From positions 1 to 47,626 of the forward strand of contig NZ_JAAOJA010000023.1 in the NCBI RefSeq assembly GCF_013184545.1: 47,626 bases of DNA, written 5' to 3'. The position numbers and the translations under genes are program-made. Below the pieces are notes generated by a model, which did not search any database, was not told the origin of the DNA, and worked only from the letters and a program-made list of their open reading frames with translations. This DNA comes from Pseudomonas tumuqii. Lineage in GTDB: Bacteria > Pseudomonadota > Gammaproteobacteria > Pseudomonadales > Pseudomonadaceae. This document shows, in pieces, positions 1 through 7,431 of this stretch; the stretch's first letter is position 1, and each line of letters opens with the position of its first letter.

Positions 1-396
1 CAGGGCGACACGCTGTTGTGCAGCAGCCCGCTAGACGCCGAGGTTCAGCCAGACGCACTACAACAGCGCCTGCACGCCATCCGCCAGGGCGATACCCTCT
101 ACCTGGAATGGCAGGGCGAACTGCACGCCGTCAGCCAACTCGACCCGATCGCCGCCGTCGAAGCCAGCCACAGCCATCACGGCGGCCTGACCGCGCCGAT
201 GAACGGCAGCATCGTCCGCGTACTGGTCGAAGCCGGCCAACAGGTCGAGGCCGGAACCGCCCTGGTGGTGCTGGAAGCGATGAAGATGGAGCACAGCATC
301 CGCGCGCCGCATGCCGGCACGGTCAAGGCGCTGTATTGCAGTGAAGGCGAGATGGTCGGCGAAGGCGCCGTGCTGGTCGAGCTGGAAGAGGCCTGA
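1..396 (+). CDS. liuD: Methylcrotonyl-CoA carboxylase alpha subunit, C-terminal part (biotin carrier domain)
   Basis: Partial gene: the frame is open from the first base and ends at TGA 394-396, so about 131 C-terminal residues are visible. The last 75 residues form a biotinyl/lipoyl carrier domain with the motif EAMKM, whose lysine (visible residue 95) would be biotinylated. In the family the biotin arm carries carboxyl groups between the carboxylase and carboxyltransferase sites. Acetyl-CoA, propionyl-CoA, geranyl-CoA and methylcrotonyl-CoA carboxylases share this domain. The HMG-CoA lyase gene 99 bp downstream makes the leucine/isovalerate enzyme by far the likeliest. The N-terminal carboxylase and ATP-grasp domains lie outside the window. 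Confidence 0.85.
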   Translation, partial: QGDTLLCSSPLDAEVQPDALQQRLHAIRQGDTLYLEWQGELHAVSQLDPIAAVEASHSHHGGLTAPMNGSIVRVLVEAGQQVEAGTALVVLEAMKMEHSIRAPHAGTVKALYCSEGEMVGEGAVLVELEEA

Positions 397-495
397 CCGC
401 GATGTTCGGTGCGATCATGACATTCTGTGCACCGCACTAAATCGTAGGGTGCGCTGTGCGCACTATTGCTCCCCCAAATGCCGAGGAGACGCCAA

Positions 496-1404
496 ATGAA
501 TTTGCCTCAACACGTGCGCCTGGTCGAAGTCGGGCCGCGCGACGGCCTGCAGAACGAGAAACAGCCGATCAGCGTGGCCGACAAGGTGCGCCTGGTCGAC
601 GACCTGTCCGCCGCCGGTTTGCGCTATATCGAAGTCGGCAGCTTCGTCTCGCCCAAGTGGGTGCCACAGATGGCCGGCAGTGCCGAGGTCTTCGCCCAGA
701 TCCAGCAGCTGCCCGGCGTCAGCTACGCCGCCCTGACCCCCAACCTCAAGGGCTTCGAAGCGGCACTGCAGGCCGGATTCAAGGAGGTGGCGGTATTCGC
801 CGCCGCCTCCGAGTCCTTCTCGCAGAAGAACATCAACTGCTCGATTGCCGAAAGCCTCGAGCGCTTCCTGCCATTGATGGAAGCCGCCAAGCAGCAGGGC
901 CTTCGCGTACGCGGCTACGTGTCCTGCGTACTCGGCTGTCCTTACGAGGGCACCATCGCCGCCGCCCAAGTGGCGGATGTGGCCCGCGAGCTTTACAACA
1001 TGGGCTGCTACGAGATCTCCCTCGGCGACACCATCGGCGCCGGCACCGCCGGTGAAACCCGGCGCTTGATCGAAGTAGTCGGCAGCAAGGTACCGCGCGA
1101 CAAGCTGGCCGGGCATTTCCACGACACCTACGGCCAGGCCTTGGCCAATATCTACGCCAGCCTGCTGGAAGGCATCGAGGTGTTCGACAGCTCGGTCGCC
1201 GGCCTCGGCGGCTGCCCCTATGCCAAGGGCGCCACCGGCAATGTAGCGACCGAAGATGTGCTGTATCTGCTCAACGGCCTGGGCATCAGCACCGGTATCG
1301 ATATGGATCTGCTGATCCAGGCCGGTGCGCGCATCTGCGCGGTGCTAGACAAGCCCAACGGCTCGCGGGTGGCCCGCGCCCGCTTGACCCAGGCACTTGC
1401 CTAA
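496..1404 (+). CDS. liuE: Hydroxymethylglutaryl-CoA lyase
   Basis: A 302-residue cytosolic enzyme that splits HMG-CoA into acetyl-CoA and acetoacetate, the last step of leucine degradation. It is a TIM-barrel HMGL-like protein: N-terminal VEVGPRDGLQNE (metal and substrate residues R15, D16), GDTIGAGT, the metal-binding GHFHDTYG and the catalytic cysteine loop GLGGCPYAKGATGN are all present. The ATG at 496 is chosen over an in-frame ATG at 466 because it follows a GAGGAG ribosome site by about 8 nt and gives the usual family N-terminus. It sits last in the liu operon and is followed by a terminator. Acetoacetate made here can feed the CoA-transferase and thiolase encoded opposite. Length is normal for bacteria. 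Confidence 0.93.
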   Translation: MNLPQHVRLVEVGPRDGLQNEKQPISVADKVRLVDDLSAAGLRYIEVGSFVSPKWVPQMAGSAEVFAQIQQLPGVSYAALTPNLKGFEAALQAGFKEVAVFAAASESFSQKNINCSIAESLERFLPLMEAAKQQGLRVRGYVSCVLGCPYEGTIAAAQVADVARELYNMGCYEISLGDTIGAGTAGETRRLIEVVGSKVPRDKLAGHFHDTYGQALANIYASLLEGIEVFDSSVAGLGGCPYAKGATGNVATEDVLYLLNGLGISTGIDMDLLIQAGARICAVLDKPNGSRVARARLTQALA

Positions 1405-1420
1405 CCACAGCCAGCCCCAG

Positions 1421-1450
1421 GCCGCAGTGACCTAACACCGCGGCTTTTTT
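1421..1450 (+). terminator. Rho-independent terminator after the HMG-CoA lyase gene
   Basis: GCCGC (1421-1425) pairs with GCGGC (1440-1444), and six Ts follow at 1445-1450. It lies 17 bp after the stop codon of the plus-strand liu operon. The stem is short, so efficiency is uncertain. Confidence 0.6.
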
Positions 1451-1485
1451 GTGTCCCGTAACCAATTGTTCTTGCTGATGAGCAG

Positions 1486-1515
1486 AAAAATGCCGGCGCT
1501 TTGGCCGGCATTTTT
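1486..1515. terminator. Bidirectional terminator between convergent genes
   Basis: A perfect 12-bp inverted repeat: AAAAATGCCGGC (1486-1497) and its complement at 1504-1515, with a 6-nt loop. The outer A/T runs give a U-tract on either strand. It lies between the convergent HMG-CoA lyase and thiolase genes and can serve both. Confidence 0.85.
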
Positions 1516-1571
1516 CCCAGAGTGCTGCACACACACCCTGGATTGGTGCGCCTGGCGCGCCCTACACAGCG

Positions 1572-2756
1572 TTAGCGTTCAATCGCCAGGGCCACGCCCT
1601 GACCACCGCCGATGCACAGAGTGGCCAGGCCCTTCTTGGCATCACGCTTGATCATCTCGTGCAGCAGGGTCACCAGAATCCGGCAGCCGGAGCCGCCAAT
1701 AGGGTGGCCGATGGCGATTGCGCCACCGTTGACGTTGACCTTGCGGGCATCCCACTGCAGTTCCTTGCCGACGGCCAGGGCCAGGGCCTGGGCGGCGAAG
1801 GCTTCGTTGGCCTCGATCAGGTCCAGTTGCTCGATGCGCCAGCCGGCCTTGGCTAGGCAGCGCTGGGTGGCGGAGACCGGGCCGATGCCCATGATCGCCG
1901 GATCGACGCCGGCATTGGCGTAAGCGGCGATGCGCGCCAGCACCGGCAGGCCGAGGGCCTGGGCTTTCTCCGCGCTCATCAACAGCACCGCGGCGGCGCC
2001 GTCGTTGAGGCTGGAGGCGTTGCCGGCGGTGACGCTGCCGTCTTTCTTGAACACTGGCTTGAGCTTGCCCAGCGACTCGACGCTGGTGTCGGCGCGCGGT
2101 TGTTCGTCGGTGGCAAAGATCAGGGGTTCGCCCTTGCGCTGCGGGATCAGGATCGGAGTGATTTCGTCGGCGAAGCGCCCGGCTTCGATGGCGGCGCAGG
2201 CTTTCTGCTGCGAGGCGGCGGCGAAGGCATCCTGCTCTTTGCGGCTGATGGCGTACTTGTCCACCAGGTTCTCGGCGGTGATGCCCATGTGGTAGTCGTT
2301 GAAGGCGTCCCACAGGCCGTCGCTGATTATCGTGTCGACCAGCTTGGCGTGGCCCATGCGCAGGCCGGTACGTGCACCTGGCATCACGTAGGGGGCCAGA
2401 CTCATGTTCTCCATACCGCCGGCGATGATCACCTCGGCATCGCCGCAGCGGATCGCCTGGGCGCCCAGGTGCAGGGCTTTCAACCCGGAGCCGCAGACTT
2501 TGTTGAGGGTCAGCGCCGGTACCGCATGGGGCAGGCCGGCGAGGATCGCCGCCTGGCGTGCCGGGTTCTGCCCGCTGCCGGCGGTGAGCACCTGGCCGAG
2601 GATCACTTCGTCGACCTCGGCGCCGTTCAGGCCGGTTTGTTCCAGCAGGCGGCGAATCACCGCGGCGCCCAGTTCGGGGGCCGGAATGTTCGCCAGCGAA
2701 CCCTGGAAACTGCCGACAGCGGTGCGGGTGGCGGCGACTATGACGACTTCTTGCAT
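1572..2756 (-). CDS. atoB: Acetyl-CoA C-acetyltransferase (thiolase)
   Basis: A 394-residue thiolase that condenses two acetyl-CoA or, here more likely, cleaves acetoacetyl-CoA to two acetyl-CoA. Visible active-site blocks are NKVCGSGLKAL (nucleophile C88), NVNGGAIAIGHPIGGSG (His) and CIGGGQGVA (second Cys). The start at 2756 follows a GGAGT ribosome site and yields the typical MQEVVIVAATRTAVG; an upstream extension in the same frame looks non-coding. It lies downstream of the two CoA-transferase subunit genes on the same strand, separated by a terminator (2852-2903), so it probably has its own promoter although it belongs to the same acetoacetate pathway. A second close paralogue lies at 7432-8613. 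Confidence 0.93.
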   Translation of the reverse strand: MQEVVIVAATRTAVGSFQGSLANIPAPELGAAVIRRLLEQTGLNGAEVDEVILGQVLTAGSGQNPARQAAILAGLPHAVPALTLNKVCGSGLKALHLGAQAIRCGDAEVIIAGGMENMSLAPYVMPGARTGLRMGHAKLVDTIISDGLWDAFNDYHMGITAENLVDKYAISRKEQDAFAAASQQKACAAIEAGRFADEITPILIPQRKGEPLIFATDEQPRADTSVESLGKLKPVFKKDGSVTAGNASSLNDGAAAVLLMSAEKAQALGLPVLARIAAYANAGVDPAIMGIGPVSATQRCLAKAGWRIEQLDLIEANEAFAAQALALAVGKELQWDARKVNVNGGAIAIGHPIGGSGCRILVTLLHEMIKRDAKKGLATLCIGGGQGVALAIER

Positions 2757-2851
2757 GGTTTTACTCCTGCGAGTTGCGGCGATGCCGTTCGGGGCAGCGC
2801 CAAACGATGGGTATCGCTGCGCTCGCGGAGCGCCGCCCGCCCCATCTACAA

Positions 2852-2903
2852 ATAAAAAAACCGCCCCGCAGGCCGCCATGCGTGGTGGCAACCTGCGGGG
2901 CGG
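2852..2903 (-). terminator. Rho-independent terminator of the CoA-transferase operon
   Basis: CCGCCCCGCAGG (2861-2872) pairs perfectly with its complement at 2892-2903. Read on the minus strand the stem is followed by seven Ts (2860-2854). It begins 9 bp after the stop codon of the subunit B gene. Confidence 0.88.
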
Positions 2904-2911
2904 GGAGGTAC

Positions 2912-3568
2912 TCAGAAAGTCATTTCGGTGACATCGTCCGGCACGATCAACGGGCCTGCGGTCTTGGCGACGATCTCCTCGATGCTCACGCCCGGCGCGC
3001 GCTCACGCAGGATAAAGCTGCCATTGTCGATCTCCAGGTAAGCCAGGTCGGTCAGCACCTTGCGGATGCAGCCGCAGCCGGTGAGCGGCAGGCTGCAGTG
3101 TCTCAGCAGCTTGGACTCGCCATCCTTGGAGGCGTGGGTCATGGTCACGATGATGTTGTCGGCACCGGCGACCAGGTCCATGGCGCCGCCCATGCCCTTG
3201 ATCAACTTACCGGGGATCATCCAGGAGGCGATGTTGCCGTTGGCGTCCACCTCGAAGGCACCGAGCACGGTGAGATCGACGTGGCCACCGCGGATCATGG
3301 CGAAGGATTCGGCCGAGGAGAAAATCGACGCACCTTTACGCGCGGTCACCGTCTGCTTGCCGGCGTTGATCATGTCGGCGTCCAGCTCATCCTCGGTAGG
3401 GAAAGCGCCCATGCCGAGCAGGCCGTTTTCCGATTGCAGCATCACGTCGATGCCGTCCGGCACGTAGTTGGCCACCAGGGTCGGGATGCCGATGCCCAGG
3501 TTGACGTAGTAACCATCTTTCAATTCACGCGCCACACGCTGAGCCATCTGTTCGCGGGTAAGTGCCAT
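2912..3568 (-). CDS. scoB: 3-oxoacid (acetoacetate) CoA-transferase subunit B
   Basis: A 218-residue beta subunit of a family I CoA-transferase. It moves CoA from succinyl-CoA (or another acyl-CoA) to acetoacetate. The family glutamate that forms the glutamyl-CoA thioester is in QSENGLLGMG (E47), and GIGIPTLVANY near residue 25-35 is the typical start of the domain. The ATG at 3568 is preceded by a GAGGA-type site. The subunit A gene lies 26 bp upstream on the same strand, and a strong terminator follows. With HMG-CoA lyase supplying acetoacetate and the thiolase cleaving acetoacetyl-CoA, the role is clear. Subunit lengths match succinyl-CoA:acetoacetate transferase (ScoAB) better than AtoAD, but the CoA donor is not certain. 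Confidence 0.92.
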   Translation of the reverse strand: MALTREQMAQRVARELKDGYYVNLGIGIPTLVANYVPDGIDVMLQSENGLLGMGAFPTEDELDADMINAGKQTVTARKGASIFSSAESFAMIRGGHVDLTVLGAFEVDANGNIASWMIPGKLIKGMGGAMDLVAGADNIIVTMTHASKDGESKLLRHCSLPLTGCGCIRKVLTDLAYLEIDNGSFILRERAPGVSIEEIVAKTAGPLIVPDDVTEMTF

Positions 3569-3594
3569 GGGGAAATCCTCTTGTTGTTGTCTGA

Positions 3595-4293
3595 TCAGGC
3601 GCGCTGGGTGCGTTTCTCGATGCGCTTCTCGAAACTGCCCTGGATGATGCGATCGACGTAGATACCCGGGGTGTGGATGTGTGCCGGATCGAGTTCGCCG
3701 GGTTCGACGATTTCCTCCACCTCGACCACGGTGATGCGCCCTGCGGTGGCCACCATAGGGTTGAAGTTCTGCGCGGTGTGGCGATAGATCACGTTGCCGA
3801 AGTGGTCGGCCTTCCAGCCTTTGACGATGGCGAAGTCGCCGGTGATGGCCGGTTCCAGGATGTAATGGCGGCCATTGATTTCGCGCGCTTCCTTGCCTTC
3901 GGCGACCGGGGTGCCGTAGCCGGTTGCGGTGAAGAAGGCCGGGATACCGGCGCCACCGGCACGCAGCTTCTCCGCCAGGGTGCCTTGCGGAGTGAGTTCG
4001 ACCTCCAGTTCGCCATTGAGCAATTGCCGCTCGAACAGGGCGTTCTCGCCTACATAGGAGGCGATCATCTTGCGGATCTGGCGATCCTCCAGCAGCACGC
4101 CGAGACCGAAACCATCGACCCCGCAGTTGTTCGAGACCACGGTCAGGCCGCACACGCCGAGGCGGCGGATTTCGGCAATCAAGTTCTCCGGAATGCCGCA
4201 CAGGCCAAAGCCGCCGGCCAGCACGGTCATGTTGTCGGTCAGGCCGGCCAGGGCCTCTGCGTAACTGCCTACCCGCTTGTCGAGTCCACTCAT
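3595..4293 (-). CDS. scoA: 3-oxoacid (acetoacetate) CoA-transferase subunit A
   Basis: A 232-residue alpha subunit that pairs with the product of the next gene. It has the CoA-transferase motif GGFGLCGIPENLI near residues 27-39, VVSNNCGVDGFGLG, and a conserved central segment FFTATGYGTPVAEGKE. The ATG at 4293 follows a GAGGCG site; translation from farther upstream would add residues unlike the family. It is the first gene of the two-gene operon and is transcribed away from the LysR gene at 4419, so the 125-bp gap between them holds both promoters. Confidence 0.92.
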   Translation of the reverse strand: MSGLDKRVGSYAEALAGLTDNMTVLAGGFGLCGIPENLIAEIRRLGVCGLTVVSNNCGVDGFGLGVLLEDRQIRKMIASYVGENALFERQLLNGELEVELTPQGTLAEKLRAGGAGIPAFFTATGYGTPVAEGKEAREINGRHYILEPAITGDFAIVKGWKADHFGNVIYRHTAQNFNPMVATAGRITVVEVEEIVEPGELDPAHIHTPGIYVDRIIQGSFEKRIEKRTQRA

Positions 4294-4380
4294 ATCGCTG
4301 CGCCTCTTGTAATTGTCGGTTCGGCAGCCGTGCCGCCAGAAAGCAAGTGAGAGCTTCACCGCCACGGACTGATTTGTTAA

Positions 4381-4416
4381 GTTTGTTTTTATAAGCCATT
4401 AATCAGAAAAACAAAC
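4381..4416. promoter_or_regulatory. Perfect inverted repeat in the scoA-LysR divergent promoter
   Basis: GTTTGTTTTT (4381-4390) is repeated as its exact complement AAAAACAAAC (4407-4416), with a 16-nt AT-rich spacer. It ends 2 bp before the start codon of the LysR gene and lies about 90 bp upstream of scoA. A LysR regulator usually binds such a dyad to activate the divergent operon and repress itself. Assigning it to this regulator is inference from position. Confidence 0.6.
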
Positions 4417-4418
4417 CA

Positions 4419-5348
4419 ATGACCATCAAGCAATTGCGGGCCTTCCTTGCCGTGGCGCAGAGCCTGAGCTTCGTCCAGGCGTGCGCGCGTCTGCATCTGT
4501 CCCAACCGGCGCTGAGCCTGGCGATCAAGAACCTGGAGGAATCCCTCGGCGGCCCGTTGCTGGTGCGTACCACCCGCAGTGTCAACCTGACTCCGGAAGG
4601 CGAACTCCTGCTGCCGATCGCCCGACGCCTGCTGGCCGACTGGGACAACACTGAGGAATTGCTGCGTCAGCATTTCACCCTGCAGCTGGGCAAGGTTGCC
4701 ATCGCCGCCATGCCCTCCTTCGCCGGCAACCTGCTGCCAGTTGCTCTCAAGGCGTTTCGTACGCGGCACCCGAAGGTCAATGTGGCGGTGCATGACGTAA
4801 TCAACGAGCAAGTGCTGGAGATGCTGCGCAACCGCCGAGTCGAGCTGGGCATTGCCTTCGAGCCGGAGTCCCTCGATGGCCTGGACTTTATTCCCTTCTA
4901 TGCCGACCGTTTTGTCGCGGTGGTGCCCGCTGACTGTCCTCTGGCCGAGTCGCTCGAAGTGAGCTGGGCAGAGCTGCTGAAAGAGAGTTTCATCACCTTG
5001 CAGCGCCCGTCGGCGGTGCGCCTGCTGCTGGAGGAAAGCATCGCTGCCCAGCATGGCAAACTGCAGGTGGCATTTGAGAGCCACCAACTGGTGACCGTCG
5101 GCCGCATGGTCGCCCAGGGCCTCGGCGTGAGCGCAGTGCCGAGCCTGTGCATCCAGCAGATGCAAGAGCTCGGCGCTCGTTGCATCGCTCTATCCGAGCC
5201 GCGGGTGGAACGCCGCGTCGGCCTGCTACGCCTGGCCGGGCACGAGCTGTCGACTGCGGCCCAGGCCCTGAGCGACGTGCTGCTGCACGTCACGGACTGG
5301 AACAGCCTGAATCTTCCGCAAGTCGGGCCATCGCCGGAGAAGAGCTGA
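4419..5348 (+). CDS. LysR-family transcriptional regulator
   Basis: A 309-residue LysR-type protein: winged helix-turn-helix in residues 1-60 (MTIKQLRAFLAVAQSLSF, then LSQPALSLAIKNLEESLGGPLLVRT), a linker helix, and a periplasmic-binding-protein-like effector domain from about residue 90. It is divergent from the acetoacetate CoA-transferase operon, and a perfect inverted repeat touches its start codon. It is therefore the likely regulator of scoAB, responding to acetoacetate or a related ketone-body metabolite (inference). The last 15 or so residues are less conserved in type. No obvious ribosome site stronger than AAACCA precedes the ATG, so translation may be weak, as is common for autorepressed regulators. 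Confidence 0.88.
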   Translation: MTIKQLRAFLAVAQSLSFVQACARLHLSQPALSLAIKNLEESLGGPLLVRTTRSVNLTPEGELLLPIARRLLADWDNTEELLRQHFTLQLGKVAIAAMPSFAGNLLPVALKAFRTRHPKVNVAVHDVINEQVLEMLRNRRVELGIAFEPESLDGLDFIPFYADRFVAVVPADCPLAESLEVSWAELLKESFITLQRPSAVRLLLEESIAAQHGKLQVAFESHQLVTVGRMVAQGLGVSAVPSLCIQQMQELGARCIALSEPRVERRVGLLRLAGHELSTAAQALSDVLLHVTDWNSLNLPQVGPSPEKS

Positions 5349-5508
5349 CGTCAGCTGGCAGGGCAACGCCCGCAGCTGCGTGCCACTATGCAGTGGCACA
5401 TCATGCAACCATCCGTAGCCTGCGGCTGTCGATTATCCAGCGGCGCTGGGAGGGCAGTTGAATCAACCATGTTGCAGCCGATGCACTTTTGACCCACGTA
5501 CCGGAATT

Positions 5509-5883
5509 TCATTGACCCTGTTTCGAACGCCGAACTCGTTGTTGCATTTCGCTTTTCAGACTGCGGTGCTGGGTCAGCATAGCGTCGGCACCCGGGTCAA
5601 TAATGCGTCGGCGGCAACACTCCAGGCACAGACCGGCAAAGTGGCGCAAAATCGTAGTCTCGTAGAGCGACTCTTCCATCTCCGGATCGCTATAGCCAAA
5701 CCAGTTCTGCATCAGGTGCATACGCAAGATCGCCATCAACGGGTATGGCGGCCGTCCACCTTCACCCTTCGGGTAATGAGGTTCAATTAACGCAATCAAG
5801 CCTTTCCACGGCACGACCTGATCCATTTCGATCAGAAAGCGTTCACGGCGGGTTTGCGTATGCCGATCCGAGTTAAGCGTCAT
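5509..5883 (-). pseudogene. IS5-family transposase, N-terminal fragment
   Basis: About 85 residues match the start of IS5-type transposases: an N-terminal TRRERFLIEMDQVVPW, the DUF772-type segment HYPKGEGGRPPYPLMAILRMHLMQNWFGYSDPEMEESLYE, and TTILRHFAGL. Beyond that the frame runs into unrelated sequence (CLECCRRRIIDPGADAM) and stops after 124 residues in total. The whole DDE catalytic core of about 200 residues is missing. I could not find matching terminal inverted repeats on both sides. This is a decayed insertion sequence that marks a junction between the acetoacetate genes and the aromatic catabolic region. Confidence 0.8.
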
Positions 5884-5952
5884 GGCAGGCGCTGCGTCTG
5901 CATTGCACCCGGGAGGCTTCGAGGTTACCGGCGAAAAGCCCTTACCGGGCGC

Positions 5953-6705
5953 TCAGCGGTCTGCCCGCATGGCCTGCTGGTCCAGCCAGGTGACGATGCC
6001 GGTGATGTAGCGGCTGGCGGCGGCGGTCTTTTGCAGCGCGCCGGGTTGCAGCAGCTTGGGGCGGACGAAGCGATAAGCCAGGCGCTGGTGCTGCAACTGC
6101 TCCGCCTCGCTGGTCGGCAAGAGTTCCTCGAGTTGCTCGAAACCCTGTTCGATCGCCTGGTCCTGGGGACTCAACCCGGTCTGCTGGTGGGCCATGGAGT
6201 GCTGATTCAGCACCACTGCATCGCGCGCCAGGGCAAGCAGGAGGATTTCGTTGATACGCCGGCTCTGGCGGTTCAGCGCCCGCGCCATTGGCGAGACTGG
6301 TTGCCCCATGGCGGCGCCATCGATCTGCCGGGTCAGCTGCGCACGCTGGTCCAGCAGGCTGATCAGCAGTGGGGCATAACGGCTGGCCTGGTCGCGGGAC
6401 AGGCCCAGCAGTTCATCCAGGCTGGCATCCATGCCCACCAGTGGAGCGGCGAGGGTCGCCGGCAGGGTGGATTTCACCGCCGCGTCCCTGAGCTTGCGTT
6501 GGGTTTCGCCCATTGCCTCCAGCAGACTTGAGTCCGGCAGAGTCGCGGCGCGCGGGTCGGTATCGAAATAGCTCAGTGCCTCGATCGCCAGCAGGCTTGT
6601 CTGGCTGTGCAGGCGTTGCTGATCCTGCGCGGAGAAAGCGGCCGAGGAACCAGTTGCGTGGGCCAACAGGGCAAGCGCCAGGAAACACTTCAGCATTGTT
6701 TGCAT
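5953..6705 (-). CDS. Secreted protein of unknown function
   Basis: A 250-residue protein that I do not recognise. It begins with a clear signal peptide (MQTMLKCFLALALLAHATGSSAAF, likely cleaved after SSA or SAA), then a mostly alpha-helical, Gln-, Leu- and Ala-rich body with repeated helical segments (for example DQASRYAPLLISLLDQRAQLTRQID). It has no cysteine pairs, membrane spans or lipobox. A strong AAGGAGG site sits 7 bp before the ATG. Its neighbours are the FMN reductase (148 bp upstream, same strand) and an IS5 fragment. It could be the last gene of the reductase operon or a separate unit. It is probably periplasmic. Confidence 0.6.
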   Translation of the reverse strand: MQTMLKCFLALALLAHATGSSAAFSAQDQQRLHSQTSLLAIEALSYFDTDPRAATLPDSSLLEAMGETQRKLRDAAVKSTLPATLAAPLVGMDASLDELLGLSRDQASRYAPLLISLLDQRAQLTRQIDGAAMGQPVSPMARALNRQSRRINEILLLALARDAVVLNQHSMAHQQTGLSPQDQAIEQGFEQLEELLPTSEAEQLQHQRLAYRFVRPKLLQPGALQKTAAASRYITGIVTWLDQQAMRADR

Positions 6706-6853
6706 GATTCAGTCCTCCTTGTCTGATGAGAAAGGTCCAGGCCGGCCTTGCGGCCGGACAGCGACTCAGTGGACGTGCCCAGGGATTCCGCTGCTGCCGA
6801 GGCGGTCGCAGGGCGAACCAGCCAACCTCGTCACCAGGATTGTGGCTGGCCTG

Positions 6854-7411
6854 TTACGCAGACCGGTTTTCGACCAGTTGCAGCAGCCGTCTGACCCCGC
6901 CCATGAGGAACGCGATGGCCGCTTCGTCGACCAGGCGACCGTCTTTTATTTTGCCGGCGACGCTGCCGATCACGATCTGCGGGTAAACGACCTGGATGGC
7001 CTGAATGGCATTCAGCGTTTCATTCAGTTGCTGGTGTGCCCGCACGCCGCCGGTGAAGGCCGGGGATGCGGTGAAGGTCAGCACCGGTTTGCCGGTCAGC
7101 GAAGACTTGCCGTGAGGTCGGGAAATCCAGTCCAAGGCGTTTTTCAGTACCCCCGACATGCCATGGTTGTACTCCGGCGAGCCGATCAGCACGGCGTCGG
7201 CGTGGCGCACCGCCTCGCGCAGCGCCAGCACAGCGGCGGGCGGCATGTCTCCGTCGAGGTCTTCGTTATAGGGCGGCACCTCATGCAACTCGTGCAGCGT
7301 CAATGCCACATTTACCGGAAGCTGTTCGGCCACCGTACGCAGCACCGCGCTATGGGCCGAGTCCCTGCGCAAGCTACCGGATAACCCCAGGATATTTACC
7401 GCTACGGCCAT
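6854..7411 (-). CDS. NADPH-dependent FMN reductase
   Basis: A 185-residue flavodoxin-like reductase. It has the phosphate-binding loop LGLSGSLRRDSAHSA at residues 7-21 and the family signature SPEYNHGMSGVLKNALDWIS. Such enzymes reduce free FMN or quinones with NADPH, often supplying a partner monooxygenase or protecting against quinone stress. The start at 7411 gives the usual N-terminus and lies 20 bp after the second thiolase gene, so the two are co-transcribed. No FMN-dependent monooxygenase lies beside it, so removal of quinones formed during aromatic breakdown is as plausible as electron supply. Confidence 0.88.
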   Translation of the reverse strand: MAVAVNILGLSGSLRRDSAHSAVLRTVAEQLPVNVALTLHELHEVPPYNEDLDGDMPPAAVLALREAVRHADAVLIGSPEYNHGMSGVLKNALDWISRPHGKSSLTGKPVLTFTASPAFTGGVRAHQQLNETLNAIQAIQVVYPQIVIGSVAGKIKDGRLVDEAAIAFLMGGVRRLLQLVENRSA

Positions 7412-7431
7412 GCTTTGATTCCTCTGCTCGT

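Noticed and set aside
6742..6757. CCGGCC/GGCCGG hairpin after the FMN reductase gene, considered as a terminator
   Set aside because: The stem has only 6 bp and no T-run follows on the minus strand, so termination is not supported.
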